Below are positions 24,013-31,128 of a stretch of DNA of 35,915 bases, piece by piece. Under the pieces are notes generated by a model. That model made no database searches. It saw only the letters and a list, made by a program, of their open reading frames with translations, and was not told where the DNA came from. The first letter of the stretch is position 1, and every line of letters starts with the position of its first letter. The DNA is from a virus: positions 1-35,915 of the IMG/VR virus record IMGVR_UViG_3300046529_000635. One strand, given 5' to 3'. A program made the translations under genes and the position numbers.

Positions 24013-24246
24013 TTATGCCTTCATAGGTGTTGGGATTGGGATGTTACGGCGGCGCAATTCGCGGGCGCATTCGGTTCGTAACTCGTAAGCGGCACCAAGA
24101 GCAGCGCCCCATGATGTTGCGTTGATTATTTTATTGTTCCAGTTATGCCATTCGGCAATAAGCTTTTCATCGGTGAGACCTTTTATTGGTCCAGTTCCAA
24201 CGTTATTGGCGACGATGTTGGCCAGAAGTTTGCGCGCGGGGTGCAT
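24013..24246 (-). CDS. Small hypothetical protein
   Basis: A 77-residue helical product starts at ATG 24246 (AGGA 9 nt upstream), 5 nt before the ATPase gene. It contains GLTDEKLIAEWHNWNNKIINATSWGAALGAAYELRTECARELRRR. The frame extends further to 24459 but that part overlaps the upstream gene and is Arg/Lys/Asn-rich shadow. The family is unknown; small proteins with this W-x-x-x-ELR layout occur in phage recombination modules. Confidence 0.63.
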   Translation of the reverse strand: MHPARKLLANIVANNVGTGPIKGLTDEKLIAEWHNWNNKIINATSWGAALGAAYELRTECARELRRRNIPIPTPMKA

Positions 24247-24257
24247 TCTTTTGGTTC

Positions 24258-24470
24258 CTATCTTGGTTGGGACTTGATCCAATCCTGGACTTTTTTGGCT
24301 ACTTCGATGTATTCTGCGCTTGGAGTTTTTGTTATTTCTTGTCCTGGTACGTAGGTTCGCCAGATTTCGCTTCGTAGGTATTTTGGAAGCTGAAACCAGT
24401 GAGTTTTGCATCCCCACAGGCCAGCAGGAACTTCGGTCTTGCATTCGGGCCAGTGGCATAGATGGGCCAT
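24258..24470 (-). CDS. Small zinc-binding conserved phage protein
   Basis: A 70-residue protein with CHWPEC (C5, C10), GLWGCKTHWFQLP (C21, H24) and LRSEIWRTYVPGQE, PSAEYIEVAKKVQDWI. This is a recognised unnamed phage family; the CCCH set at the N-terminus probably binds one zinc ion and the C-terminal half is helical. AAGGA is 9 nt before the ATG. It may bind nucleic acid or a partner of the nuclease. Confidence 0.72.
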   Translation of the reverse strand: MAHLCHWPECKTEVPAGLWGCKTHWFQLPKYLRSEIWRTYVPGQEITKTPSAEYIEVAKKVQDWIKSQPR

Positions 24471-24475
24471 TGATT

Positions 24476-24628
24476 TTATTCCTTCTCTAACAGCTTGCGT
24501 AGATTTTCAAACGAATCTATCAAATCTCTTGTTGGGGTTAGTTGGTCCAACCACCAGGAGCGAAGTTTTTCGAGAAACTTGGCCAATTCGGCTTTTTCCA
24601 CTTCGGTTAGATTGCCGTTTTTGTCCAC
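24476..24628 (-). CDS. 50-residue hypothetical protein
   Basis: A GTG start has a strong AAGGA 9 nt upstream and the TAA lies just before the next gene, filling the gap between two neighbours. The peptide is amphipathic and mostly helical with a W pair (VEKAELAKFLEKLRSWWLDQL). It resembles other small acidic-helical phage peptides, but no family is recognised. Confidence 0.65.
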   Translation of the reverse strand: MDKNGNLTEVEKAELAKFLEKLRSWWLDQLTPTRDLIDSFENLRKLLEKE

Positions 24629-24640
24629 AGTTTGAGTTCC

Positions 24641-24877
24641 TTACTTTTGATTTAAGTTGATGGTTGAAGTGGATTGATTTATTTGCTCTCCTGCCCAGAA
24701 GAAATCGGAACAGGTATAGTTGGTATTGTGTTTGGGGTTGTATATTTTAGCAGCAACGCAGGATGATTTGTAATGTATTGTTGCTATAGTGCCAAAAATT
24801 AGACTAAGAAATATTGCTACACCTATTAGACAAATTACCATCACTGTAGCCATTTCTTTGATTTCATCCCAATACAT
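24641..24877 (-). CDS. Single-span membrane protein
   Basis: A 78-residue product has a transmembrane helix at about residues 10-33 (TVMVICLIGVAIFLSLIFGT) preceded by a short acidic N-terminus, then a polar tail with two Cys (SSCVAAK, YTCSDFF) and Asn/Thr-rich end. AAAGGA lies 8 nt before the ATG. Topology and role are unknown; it is one of several small membrane proteins in this block. Confidence 0.65.
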   Translation of the reverse strand: MYWDEIKEMATVMVICLIGVAIFLSLIFGTIATIHYKSSCVAAKIYNPKHNTNYTCSDFFWAGEQINQSTSTINLNQK

Positions 24878-24889
24878 AACCTGTTTCCT

Positions 24890-25858
24890 TTATCTTGGTT
24901 CGAGCGGGTTCCAGACCCGTTTGGTGTAGTAGTTGTTTAGAATGTCGAAGGCGGCCTCGGGTTCGGAACTGCAAACGGACCAATATTGGCATTTGTTTTT
25001 TCCCCAACCGCAAGAGCGGGAATTCATGGGGTAGTATTGCTTTTCGGCATAGAATTCAGCCTCTTTGATTCGGAAGTAAAAGTCTTGCAACCACCGTTCG
25101 AGCATGGATGGGGAACGGGGTATTTGTTTTCGGAGAAATTTACTTCCGCCTACCAGGACTTGGATGCCGTCGATTATAACGCCATCGATGTGTTGGTGAA
25201 GAACAACCGAGCCGGCGATGGAATATAAAGAAATTTGGTTGTTGGGAGTATATTGGCGAAAATAGATTTCGTCTAATTCGTACTTGGTTGTTTTGATGTC
25301 AGAAATCCAGAGTTCTTCGTTCCAGGAAACAACTTTATCGATATAGCCACAAAGGAGATATTCTTCATCGTCGGGCGATTTGAAACCGTCGAGAACTAGA
25401 TTGTTAAGACTGAAGCGGAATGGAAGTTCTACTGCGGGGCGGCCATCGGAGAGGATGTGGGTCTTTAAGTTTTCGTCTCTGTATTTGTCGAGATACCAAA
25501 CTATTGTTCTTAGGAGGGTGTTGCGGGTTTTGGTTGGTTCTTCGGAAGTCCAAGGGCGCTTTGATTCTTCGTCCCAGGTTGCATCGATGGCAAATTTAAA
25601 TGCAAGTAGAATTGCTTCTTCGTGCGCTGCGCCGTCTGCCATTGCACGGTCGTAGAGTTCGGCGGAACTGTGTAGGAGAATTCCAAATTTAAGATCGGGG
25701 GACATTTCACCGGAAAGGGTATAGCCCATTATGATGTTGTAGAAATAGTATCGGGGGCAGAGGCAGATGGCGTTGTAGGAAGTGGAGTCCCAAGCTAATT
25801 GGAGCCAGGGATTTACGGGGCTGAAAGCTCCGTTTGGGGATGGGATGAATTGGGTCAT
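24890..25858 (-). CDS. PD-(D/E)XK nuclease of the RecB/Cas4 type with Fe-S cysteines
   Basis: The 322-residue protein has GILLHSSAELYD (H63), GYIDKVV (D174), WISDIKTT (D187, K189) and NQISLY (Q208), the ordered motifs of RecB-like exonucleases. C34 (CLCPRYYFY) together with C283, C290 and C296 (SCGWGKNKCQYWSVC) form the four-cysteine cluster that holds an Fe-S centre in Cas4 and AddB. It probably resects DNA ends in the phage recombination module with the Sak4-like ATPase. The ATG at 25858 overlaps the preceding stop and is preceded by TCAGAACA. Confidence 0.88.
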   Translation of the reverse strand: MTQFIPSPNGAFSPVNPWLQLAWDSTSYNAICLCPRYYFYNIIMGYTLSGEMSPDLKFGILLHSSAELYDRAMADGAAHEEAILLAFKFAIDATWDEESKRPWTSEEPTKTRNTLLRTIVWYLDKYRDENLKTHILSDGRPAVELPFRFSLNNLVLDGFKSPDDEEYLLCGYIDKVVSWNEELWISDIKTTKYELDEIYFRQYTPNNQISLYSIAGSVVLHQHIDGVIIDGIQVLVGGSKFLRKQIPRSPSMLERWLQDFYFRIKEAEFYAEKQYYPMNSRSCGWGKNKCQYWSVCSSEPEAAFDILNNYYTKRVWNPLEPR

Positions 25859-26271
25859 TGTTCTGAGGCCGGCGCGTCGAAATCGAGATCGTCGAGATCG
25901 AGAACTTGCTTTAGTGTTGATTTAGCCCCGGATCGAGCGCGCGGTTTTTTGGTTTCTTGTTCTTGGGCATAGCGGAGTGCTTGGGAACGATATAGATCAA
26001 TCCCGAGCCGTAGGTCGGCGTCGGTGAGGATTTTACCTTCAATCATATGGTTGTTAATGCGGTCGAGAAGAATGTTTACGGAATCGGGAGTTGCTTCGTT
26101 AAGCGGGGATGGGATTGGATCGGAATCGTCTTCGTCTTCGGCTTTGACTATTTGAAGGGTTGCGCGTAGGGACGCGGTTAGGTTTTCATTGGGTTTTGGT
26201 TTGGGGGTGGGGGTTGTATCGGTTGGTTTGCCGACACTTACACCGCCAAAGCCGCCAGTGTTGGTTGGCAT
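25855..26271 (-). CDS. Acidic-tailed hypothetical protein
   Basis: A 138-residue protein with a Thr/Pro/Lys-rich N-terminus (PTDTTPTPKPKPN), a helical middle (SVNILLDRINNHMIEG, LGIDLYRSQALRYAQEQE) and a C-terminal acidic segment LDLDDLDFDAPASEQ. The tail resembles the DLDL tails seen in four other proteins of this block, here extended by eight residues. A disordered body plus acidic end is like SSB-style docking tails. It is next to the nuclease gene, in ATGA overlap. Confidence 0.63.
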   Translation of the reverse strand: MPTNTGGFGGVSVGKPTDTTPTPKPKPNENLTASLRATLQIVKAEDEDDSDPIPSPLNEATPDSVNILLDRINNHMIEGKILTDADLRLGIDLYRSQALRYAQEQETKKPRARSGAKSTLKQVLDLDDLDFDAPASEQ

Positions 26272-26522
26272 TATCGAATTCCTCGCTTTAATTTTCCCAC
26301 GAATTGTGGGGGAAAGGTAATTCCTTCATCGAATTTCCATTCCCAATTGCATTGATCGCCGCTGTCGGTTATTATTACACGGGTTACCATGTGGTTTTTG
26401 GCTGCAATGCTGGTTGAATAATGAATTGCAACATTTACGGCTTCTTCGGGAGATATAAATCGGCGCACGAATTCATAGTTGCCATCTTCGAAGAACTGAC
26501 AAACGGAATAGTTTTCAGACAT
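26271..26522 (-). CDS. Small conserved phage protein
   Basis: An 83-residue protein (SVCQFFEDGNYEFVRRFISPEEAVNVAIHYSTS, VTRVIITDSGDQCNWEWKFDEGI) matches a family of short phage proteins with strand-helix-strand organisation. Function unknown. The ATG overlaps the preceding stop by 8 nt and has a weak A-rich SD. Confidence 0.68.
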   Translation of the reverse strand: MSENYSVCQFFEDGNYEFVRRFISPEEAVNVAIHYSTSIAAKNHMVTRVIITDSGDQCNWEWKFDEGITFPPQFVGKLKRGIR

Positions 26523-26721
26523 TGTCTGTTTCTTTCTTCCAATCTTCTAAGAAAGCTTCACATAGAGTTGCTGCGCCGACTTCTGGACATTGGATATACA
26601 TCTTATAAAGAGAAATCACTTGTTTAGCTTTTGCATTTCCTGTGTCTGCGGAATGTTTTAATGCGGTGACGTATGGGGTTAATTTGGCTTGAAGTGGATT
26701 TATTTCGGGATTGTTAGCCAT
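26515..26721 (-). CDS. Small hypothetical helical protein
   Basis: A 68-residue product starts at ATG 26721 (AAGGA 10 nt upstream). It is helical with LTPYVTALKHSADTGNAKAKQVISLYKMYIQCPEVGAATLCEAFLEDWKKE, suggesting a three-helix bundle. The longer frame to 26745 overlaps the upstream gene. No family recognised. Confidence 0.6.
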   Translation of the reverse strand: MANNPEINPLQAKLTPYVTALKHSADTGNAKAKQVISLYKMYIQCPEVGAATLCEAFLEDWKKETDNV

Positions 26722-26725
26722 GCTT

Positions 26726-26923
26726 TTAGTTTCCTTCGGCGGCAACTGGAGCTTGTTGTTGTTGTTGATGGTGTTTTTGTTCGAGAGCTTTGGTGTTGAT
26801 AACGAAGGCGTGGAGGACTTGGCGAATGATTAGATTGAGGCCGCCGTAGTCGAACTTGGATTCGGCCATTTTGCGAAGGTATTCGTAGTCATCTGGATCG
26901 ACACGGAGGGTTACTTTTTTCAT
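26726..26923 (-). CDS. Ribbon-helix-helix-type DNA-binding protein
   Basis: The 65-residue protein begins MKKVTLRVDPDDYEYLRKMAESKFDYGGLNLIIRQVLHAFV, with the beta strand VTLRVD followed by two helices, the ribbon-helix-helix pattern. The Gln-rich end (HHQQQQQ) is probably disordered. It could repress transcription of this block or bind host DNA. ATGA overlap with the gene before. Confidence 0.67.
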   Translation of the reverse strand: MKKVTLRVDPDDYEYLRKMAESKFDYGGLNLIIRQVLHAFVINTKALEQKHHQQQQQAPVAAEGN

Positions 26924-27102
26924 GATTTTAGTTCCTTCTCGATTTCACGAATAGCATATTCAGCTGTTCCGAGAATTATGCCAAGTGCTAGAGTTAAATC
27001 TGGAAATTCAGCTTCTGCATCTTCGGGATAAGGATAGGATTCACGAATAATTACTTGTATTCGTTTTAGGGTGGCCAGGTTGGCTTGGTCGTATTTGTTC
27101 AT
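26920..27102 (-). CDS. 60-residue hypothetical protein
   Basis: The product (MNKYDQANLATLKRIQVIIRES, then FPDLTLALGIILGTAEYAIREIEKELK) is helical with a hydrophobic centre not long enough for a clear membrane span. It is joined by ATGA overlaps to the genes on both sides. No family recognised. Confidence 0.58.
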   Translation of the reverse strand: MNKYDQANLATLKRIQVIIRESYPYPEDAEAEFPDLTLALGIILGTAEYAIREIEKELKS

Positions 27103-27278
27103 CGCTTTAAGTCCTCGATGCCGCAGATCATTCCAAATGTTCCCTCGGCACCGTAGTTTCGTCCGTGGAACCAGATTTTATAGAAATCTCTTACTTCTTT
27201 GGTCCAATATTCGTTTGGAATTGGGTGTCCAAGTTCAGCTTCGGCTTGTTTCTTTAGTGGGTCGGTGTTGGGGTCCAT
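27099..27278 (-). CDS. 59-residue hypothetical protein
   Basis: This gene sits in an otherwise empty gap. Its ATG has AAGGA about 10 nt upstream and its TGA overlaps the next ATG. It contains PIPNEYWTKEVRDFYKIWFHGRNYGAEGTFGMICG, with aromatic and charged residues alternating and two Cys-free helices. No family recognised, but the tight overlap supports expression. Confidence 0.63.
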   Translation of the reverse strand: MDPNTDPLKKQAEAELGHPIPNEYWTKEVRDFYKIWFHGRNYGAEGTFGMICGIEDLKR

Positions 27279-27284
27279 TTGATC

Positions 27285-27407
27285 TTATTCCTTTTTTAGA
27301 CCTAGGTTAATTTTGGTATAAAAATAATCCAAAACTATTCGGACGATTAGAATAGCTGCGATACTTGCTGCTATGCCTACAACTGCTATTCCATCGCCAA
27401 GGGTCAT
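27285..27407 (-). CDS. 40-residue single-span membrane peptide
   Basis: A very short gene starts in an ATGA overlap with the 27404 gene (ATG 27407) and stops 6 nt before the next. The peptide has a short N-terminus, one hydrophobic helix (about 5-27: DGIAVVGIAASIAAILIVRI) and a basic tail ending KKE. It may be inserted in the host inner membrane; candidates include a small holin-like or superinfection-exclusion peptide, with no proof. Confidence 0.58.
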   Translation of the reverse strand: MTLGDGIAVVGIAASIAAILIVRIVLDYFYTKINLGLKKE

Positions 27408-27676
27408 AGGTCGAGGTCCATTGCATCGACTTCGATCGGGTTTAGACCGATGGCGCGGAGCGCTTCATCGTGTGCGGCCTTTTGGGCTAGGATGTTTTGC
27501 TTTGCAATGATGTGGTAGGCGTCGGTTGTGGACAGGAGGGTTTGGATTTGAGATTCGATATCGGGTGGAAGATTTTTATTGGGGGTTATGTTTTTCTCCT
27601 GCATGTAGTCGGCCAGGGCGAGCTTGTGGGCTTCGCGGTCGATAAGTTCATCGATTGGGAGGCGTTTGGTAATCAT
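27404..27676 (-). CDS. Hypothetical protein ending in DLDL
   Basis: A 90-residue helical protein starts at ATG 27676 (GGA 8 nt upstream), right after the previous stop. It contains RLPIDELIDREAHKLALADYMQE and LSTTDAYHIIAKQNILAQKAAHDEALRAIG, and ends EVDAMDLDL. The tail is shared with three other proteins of this block. The function is unknown; the helical body might interact with the neighbour that carries the same tail. Confidence 0.64.
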   Translation of the reverse strand: MITKRLPIDELIDREAHKLALADYMQEKNITPNKNLPPDIESQIQTLLSTTDAYHIIAKQNILAQKAAHDEALRAIGLNPIEVDAMDLDL

Positions 27677-27677
27677 C

Positions 27678-28010
27678 CTATAAATCCAAATCCAATTCCA
27701 GTGGGGCGGTGGACTTTTCAATCTTGGTTGTTTTTATTCGACCAGCTTTTAGATCGCGGGCCAGATCGCGGACGCCTGGTTCGCCATAGAAAGCCGCTTC
27801 GTGTTTTTTGATTTTGTTTTCAACGTCGAGAATGTTGCGGAGTTGGGCTTCAACGGAACCGGGGCTTAGGGTTACTTTGCCGCCGCGTTGGGACATGGAG
27901 TCGGGGATGCGGACGATTAGATGGCCGTGGTCGTTGAATGTTAGCTCTAGCAGGAGAGCGTTGGGATGGTATTCTGGGGTTGGGGTTGGGATGTTTGGTT
28001 GTTCAGACAT
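27678..28010 (-). CDS. Hypothetical protein ending in DLDLDL-type tail
   Basis: A 110-residue protein with an N-terminal beta part (YHPNALLLELTFNDHGHLIVRIPD), a helical part (LRNILDVENKIKKHEAAFYGEPGVRDLARDLKAGRIK) and a C-terminal LELDLDL. AAGGA is 9 nt before the ATG. It is one of the DLDL-tailed proteins and lies directly upstream of another, suggesting they share a partner. No family recognised. Confidence 0.64.
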   Translation of the reverse strand: MSEQPNIPTPTPEYHPNALLLELTFNDHGHLIVRIPDSMSQRGGKVTLSPGSVEAQLRNILDVENKIKKHEAAFYGEPGVRDLARDLKAGRIKTTKIEKSTAPLELDLDL

Positions 28011-28239
28011 TGGGATTGTTCCTTACTTTTCGTTTGCGGTTTATTTCTTTTTCGAAGGCTTTTTGGAACGCGGCAGCGCCGGCAGTCAGGGCGCGCGTTA
28101 GACGTTCCATTGCAAAGCTAGCTTCTCTGGCGGTTCTGGCCATAGATAGCTGGAATTCTCTGATTCTTTCTAAGTCTTCGGGGGTTGGGCGTTTTGTAGG
28201 ATTGTTTGGCATTGCTTTTGATACAAGAGTGGGTGCCAT
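28003..28239 (-). CDS. Small helical hypothetical protein
   Basis: A 78-residue protein with PTPEDLERIREFQLSMARTAREASFAMERLTRALTAGAAAFQKAFEKEINRKRK, a long amphipathic helix with a basic end. The ATG at 28239 has AGG 8 nt upstream; a second ATG at 28212 has no SD. No family recognised. It lies between the DLDL protein gene and the HNH gene. Confidence 0.6.
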   Translation of the reverse strand: MAPTLVSKAMPNNPTKRPTPEDLERIREFQLSMARTAREASFAMERLTRALTAGAAAFQKAFEKEINRKRKVRNNPNV

Positions 28240-28248
28240 ATGGGGAGC

Positions 28249-28635
28249 CTAGCATGGTGAGGGTGGCGGCGCAAGCGCGGTTTCGGTGGCAGGTGCCATA
28301 CCCAAGAACTTGGACCTAGCTTTGTTTATCTCAGAAATGAGATTGGAATTTTTGAATTTGTTTTGCATATTTTGAATGTGGCGTTCGACTTCGGGGTGGG
28401 ATGTTGGATAGTGGTGGCGGGAACTATTGCATTTTGCGTGGGCGGCTTTCGCGGGACGAGCGGTGTTCTTTAATCCGTCAGCATGTTTGGGAACTAGGTG
28501 ATCTAGTGTTGCTTCGAATGGGTGTGTATTTCTTGTTTTAGGGTTTTTACGGGGTGGAAACATGGGAAGGCTGCATATCCAACAGATACCTTGTTGTTCT
28601 TTGTAGAGACGAATGGTGCGGTTTTTACGGGGCAT
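28249..28635 (-). CDS. HNH endonuclease
   Basis: The 128-residue protein has a zinc pair GICWICSLP (C18, C21), then LDHLVPKHADG (D45, H46) and AHAKCNSSR (H66, C69, N70), an HNH-type beta-beta-alpha metal motif. It is free-standing, not beside a terminase, so it might be a mobile endonuclease or a host-DNA-cutting nuclease. The start is in a TAATG overlap with the coiled-coil gene. C-terminus is Pro/Ala-rich. Confidence 0.78.
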   Translation of the reverse strand: MPRKNRTIRLYKEQQGICWICSLPMFPPRKNPKTRNTHPFEATLDHLVPKHADGLKNTARPAKAAHAKCNSSRHHYPTSHPEVERHIQNMQNKFKNSNLISEINKARSKFLGMAPATETALAPPPSPC

Positions 28636-29351
28636 TATTTTGCTTTGTTGGTAGCCCGACCGCGTGCTTCGGCGGCCTCGATGGCGCGGGCGATCTTAGC
28701 GATTAAGCGTAGTCTTATCTTGATAGGGACACGAAACTCTCCGTCTTGTAGGTCGGCATACCATTCCTGCTCAACATTTGTGGCTATCTCCATCGCGTTA
28801 GCGCCAGGTGGGGCTTCGTTATGCCTCATGACGTTCTCGATCTCCTGCGCCAACTGCTGAACGGCGTGTTTCAGCCGGGCGATCTCCGCGTCCCGCTCCG
28901 CGAGAACGGTAGTAAGTCTTTGTACTTCGGCCTTCTCCTGTCCGAGAGCTTCCGCTTGATCGACAATCTGTTGTGCTAATAGCTCTTCATTCCTTTGCGC
29001 TTCCCCGAGAGCGATCTCGCTGCGCAATTGTCCTTGATACGCCGCCACCTGCATACGCCTGCATCGTTCCGCTTCAGCCAGAGCCGCGTCTCGTTCCTCA
29101 CGGGCGCCGTTCAAGCCTTGCTCATCTTGGTATTGAACCTCGTAGAAATTAACCTTCTCCGAAAGTTGAGCGAGCAGGGCATCTTGAAGTTTTAGCCGGC
29201 GGTTAGCGTCATCCCGCTCCGTCTGCGCTTGCACGAGGGCGATGCGCGCGGCGTCGCGTTCTCTTTCAGTCCTTGCATTTATCTCAAGTGCCGCTTCAAA
29301 TGAGGCTCGCATAACCTCGCCGAATCTGTGTTCGTCTTTAGTGGAGTTCAT
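28635..29351 (-). CDS. Long coiled-coil protein
   Basis: A 238-residue protein starting at ATG 29351 (TTG at 29390 is less likely) is almost wholly coiled coil, with Ala/Glu/Arg/Gln repeats (TERERDAARIALVQAQTERD, LKHAVQQLAQEIENVMRH). About residues 25-180 show heptad spacing. The composition differs from neighbours: more CG-ending codons and Ala/Arg. The ATG is preceded by TCAGAACA. It probably forms long rods or filaments; role unknown. Confidence 0.68.
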   Translation of the reverse strand: MNSTKDEHRFGEVMRASFEAALEINARTERERDAARIALVQAQTERDDANRRLKLQDALLAQLSEKVNFYEVQYQDEQGLNGAREERDAALAEAERCRRMQVAAYQGQLRSEIALGEAQRNEELLAQQIVDQAEALGQEKAEVQRLTTVLAERDAEIARLKHAVQQLAQEIENVMRHNEAPPGANAMEIATNVEQEWYADLQDGEFRVPIKIRLRLIAKIARAIEAAEARGRATNKAK

Positions 29352-29370
29352 TGTTCTGACATACCTTCTG

Positions 29371-29619
29371 CTAGTAGTGGGATTCTTCAACGTCGGATAG
29401 GTCGATTGTTTGGCCGACTTCTGTTACGCGGAGGCGAAGACGGCTGTATGATTCTAATAGACCTTGATCTCTAAGGATGTTCCATGTTGATCGCATTACA
29501 GGGGCCAATTGGCCAGCAGCGACGAGGGTTCCGTTGTAATTGAACATTCCGTCGCCGCCACGGTTGCGGAACCAAAGAAGGGCGGACTTTTGGGATTTGG
29601 TTAGTTCGGTGGCGGGCAT
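29371..29619 (-). CDS. Winged-helix-like small protein
   Basis: An 82-residue protein (LTKSQKSALLWFRNRGGDGMFNYNGTLVAAGQLAPVMRSTWNILRDQGLLESYSRLRLRVTEVGQ) has the helix-turn-helix plus wing layout of small winged-helix proteins, so DNA binding is likely. AGGA lies 8 nt before the ATG. It sits between the DLDL protein gene and the coiled-coil gene. Confidence 0.64.
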   Translation of the reverse strand: MPATELTKSQKSALLWFRNRGGDGMFNYNGTLVAAGQLAPVMRSTWNILRDQGLLESYSRLRLRVTEVGQTIDLSDVEESHY

Positions 29620-29629
29620 GTGGGTTTTC

Positions 29630-29989
29630 CTATAGGTCGAGATCGAGGTCTAGGTCGAGAGCTTCTTTGCTTGGTTTGGGTTTGGGTGGATTCATTGTTC
29701 TGACGGGGGGCTTTGGTTGGGGCTTTGCGCCGGGCTTTGCGCCCGTTGTTCTGACGGGGGTAGTTGGTTTTGGGCTTGGATTGGGGCTTGGGCTGGGGCT
29801 TTTGATTGGAAGGCCAGTTTTTGGTTCGGTGATGTTGGCGAAGGAGGTTGCTAGGCGGTGGATTGTATGCTTGTGAGCGTCGTTTTCAGCGCGGACTCGG
29901 GCGCGGTCTTCCATTAGGATTTCTATTTGGTATAGAATTCCGTCTAGATCGCCAGCGACGAATAGAGCACGGATAGTGTCGGAGATCAT
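29630..29989 (-). CDS. Proline-rich protein with DLDLDLDL tail
   Basis: A 119-residue protein with a helical N-terminus (TIRALFVAGDLDGILYQIEILMEDRARVRAENDAHKHTI, about 5-45), a long Pro/Ser/Lys linker (SPSPSPNPSPKP, GAKPGAKPQPKPP) and a C-terminal LDLDLDLDL, the longest DL tail in the window. The architecture, folded head, flexible linker, acidic tail, is like an SSB-style docking protein. ATGA overlap with the preceding gene. Confidence 0.68.
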   Translation of the reverse strand: MISDTIRALFVAGDLDGILYQIEILMEDRARVRAENDAHKHTIHRLATSFANITEPKTGLPIKSPSPSPNPSPKPTTPVRTTGAKPGAKPQPKPPVRTMNPPKPKPSKEALDLDLDLDL

Positions 29990-30207
29990 GAGCTTTTCTC
30001 CCTGAATGCGGACAAGATAATTTCTGTATCCTCGCCTTCACCTTTAATAGTGGTTTTAATTTGACGATCTGAAAATCCTTGAAACTCAGGGAAAATCTCC
30101 TTTGCGTGAGCAATTACAAGTGCTTCGATTTTAGGGAAGGGAAAGATGTAACTTACCGTTTTTGATTCTGATTTCTTTACGATTACTTGAGGTTCTTTGT
30201 CGGTCAT
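29986..30207 (-). CDS. Small hypothetical protein
   Basis: A 73-residue product starts at ATG 30207 (AGGA 10 nt upstream), in ATGA overlap with the next gene. It contains QVIVKKSESKTVSYIFPFPKIEALVIAHAKEIFPEFQGF, an alpha/beta pattern with two possible strands. No family recognised. The frame to 30312 overlaps the preceding gene. Confidence 0.6.
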   Translation of the reverse strand: MTDKEPQVIVKKSESKTVSYIFPFPKIEALVIAHAKEIFPEFQGFSDRQIKTTIKGEGEDTEIILSAFREKSS

Positions 30208-30407
30208 GGGAGGTTGATCCTGGTTATGATGCGGAGCAGTAGGAAGCCAAAGGATGGAAGCGAGATTATAATGAGGGTCCAGAATAGAAATTCGAAGCGG
30301 AAAGATTTCCAATTAAATCGGGGCTGGTGGATGGTAGATAGGTTTGTGGTTTTATTCATTGCTACCGCGAGCAGTTTGGGTTTTAAACTTGGTTGTTGGG
30401 CGGTCAT
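30204..30407 (-). CDS. Small membrane protein
   Basis: A 67-residue protein with a basic N-terminal half and a single hydrophobic span at about 35-60 (FRFEFLFWTLIIISLPSFGF). The ATG at 30407 has AAGG 7 nt upstream and overlaps the previous TGA. The topology would put the N-terminus in the cytoplasm by the positive-inside rule. Role unknown. Confidence 0.62.
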   Translation of the reverse strand: MTAQQPSLKPKLLAVAMNKTTNLSTIHQPRFNWKSFRFEFLFWTLIIISLPSFGFLLLRIITRINLP

Positions 30408-30880
30408 TTGATTTCCTTTCCGGTTTCGCGGTTGTAGAGTTTGCCATTCTTGACTTCTATGCGGCCCCAATCATGGGACGCGATTAGGTTGTTGGCGGGG
30501 CGGATTGCGTCAGCGAGAGTTGCCATGTAGCCGTGGAATTTAGCGAACTTAAATCGTTCGAGGCTGGCGATGATTCGATGGGTTCCGTCGATTAGAATGT
30601 GGGTGTTGTCGGAAGTATCCAATATCCATAGAGTTGGTTGAAGAACTTCTTCGATTGTTATGTTGGCGACTCGCTCGGCGTCCCAATCGCGGGTGGCTTT
30701 TACTTGGGAGATTAGATCGGGGGTGATGTCGGCTTGGAAGCGGTCGTATAGGTATGGGGCTACTTCGTTCATGAGAGTAACGTCGAATGTACCAACAATG
30801 GAATGGGTGAAACATTCGTGGACGCGGCCAAGTTTTACGAGTTTGGTTATTTCGGTTTTGCTAAGGAGCGGTTTGGGCAT
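30404..30880 (-). CDS. ParB-like nuclease-fold protein
   Basis: The 158-residue protein contains NTHILIDGTHRIIASLERFKFAKFHGYM (93-119), which matches the ParB/Srx-fold pattern (hydrophobic strand, DGxHR, helix, gly-rich strand). The rest is helical with DRFQADITPDLISQVKATRD. Such proteins in phages are often unnamed and may bind or cut DNA or act as CTPases. AAGGA lies 10 nt before the ATG. Alternative: an unrelated strand-helix protein. Confidence 0.68.
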   Translation of the reverse strand: MPKPLLSKTEITKLVKLGRVHECFTHSIVGTFDVTLMNEVAPYLYDRFQADITPDLISQVKATRDWDAERVANITIEEVLQPTLWILDTSDNTHILIDGTHRIIASLERFKFAKFHGYMATLADAIRPANNLIASHDWGRIEVKNGKLYNRETGKEIK

Positions 30881-30897
30881 TGGGATGGATTCCTTTT

Positions 30898-31116
30898 TTA
30901 CTGGCGGGATTTTTCGAGGTTCTTTATTCTTTCGTCAAGGCGCGCGAGGTTTTGGGAAATTTATTCTAGACGTTCCATGCGGGCGGCGAAGGCAACGGAT
31001 ATTTTTATTTGCATTTCTAATTGCGCAGATGTAGTCGCGGCCCACCAAACGGAAAATACAAGCTGGCCAATCACTATGACCGCAAGGGAAATTAAATGGT
31101 AGAGTTTGTCGCTCAA
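30898..31116 (-). pseudogene. Membrane/coiled-coil gene broken by an in-frame TAA
   Basis: From TTG 31116 (AGGA 10 nt upstream) the frame encodes a membrane span (LYHLISLAVIVIGQLVFSVW, about 5-24), then a helix ending MERLE before TAA at 30961-30963. The same frame resumes at once as ISQNLARLDERIKNLEKSRQ and stops at 30898. The heptad pattern of the coiled coil runs through the stop, so one nonsense codon seems to interrupt a 72-residue protein (for example CAA to TAA). It may be a recent mutation, a readthrough site or an assembly error. As written, a 51-residue product would be made. Confidence 0.65.
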
Positions 31117-31128
31117 GGAAGATCAATC

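Noticed and set aside
24890-24930. GGTTCGAG...-like tRNA T-arm sequence
   Set aside because: No acceptor or anticodon arms around it and it is in the nuclease coding frame.
29640-29770. Repetitive sequence suspected as CRISPR-like or direct repeats
   Set aside because: The repeats encode a Pro/Lys-rich linker and the DL tail; spacing is irregular and no spacers are present.
30935-31126. 63-codon frame in the gap after the ParB-like gene
   Set aside because: It is in the frame beside the broken membrane/coiled-coil gene, has an unusual composition and no SD; the alternative frame gives a sensible membrane and coiled-coil protein.
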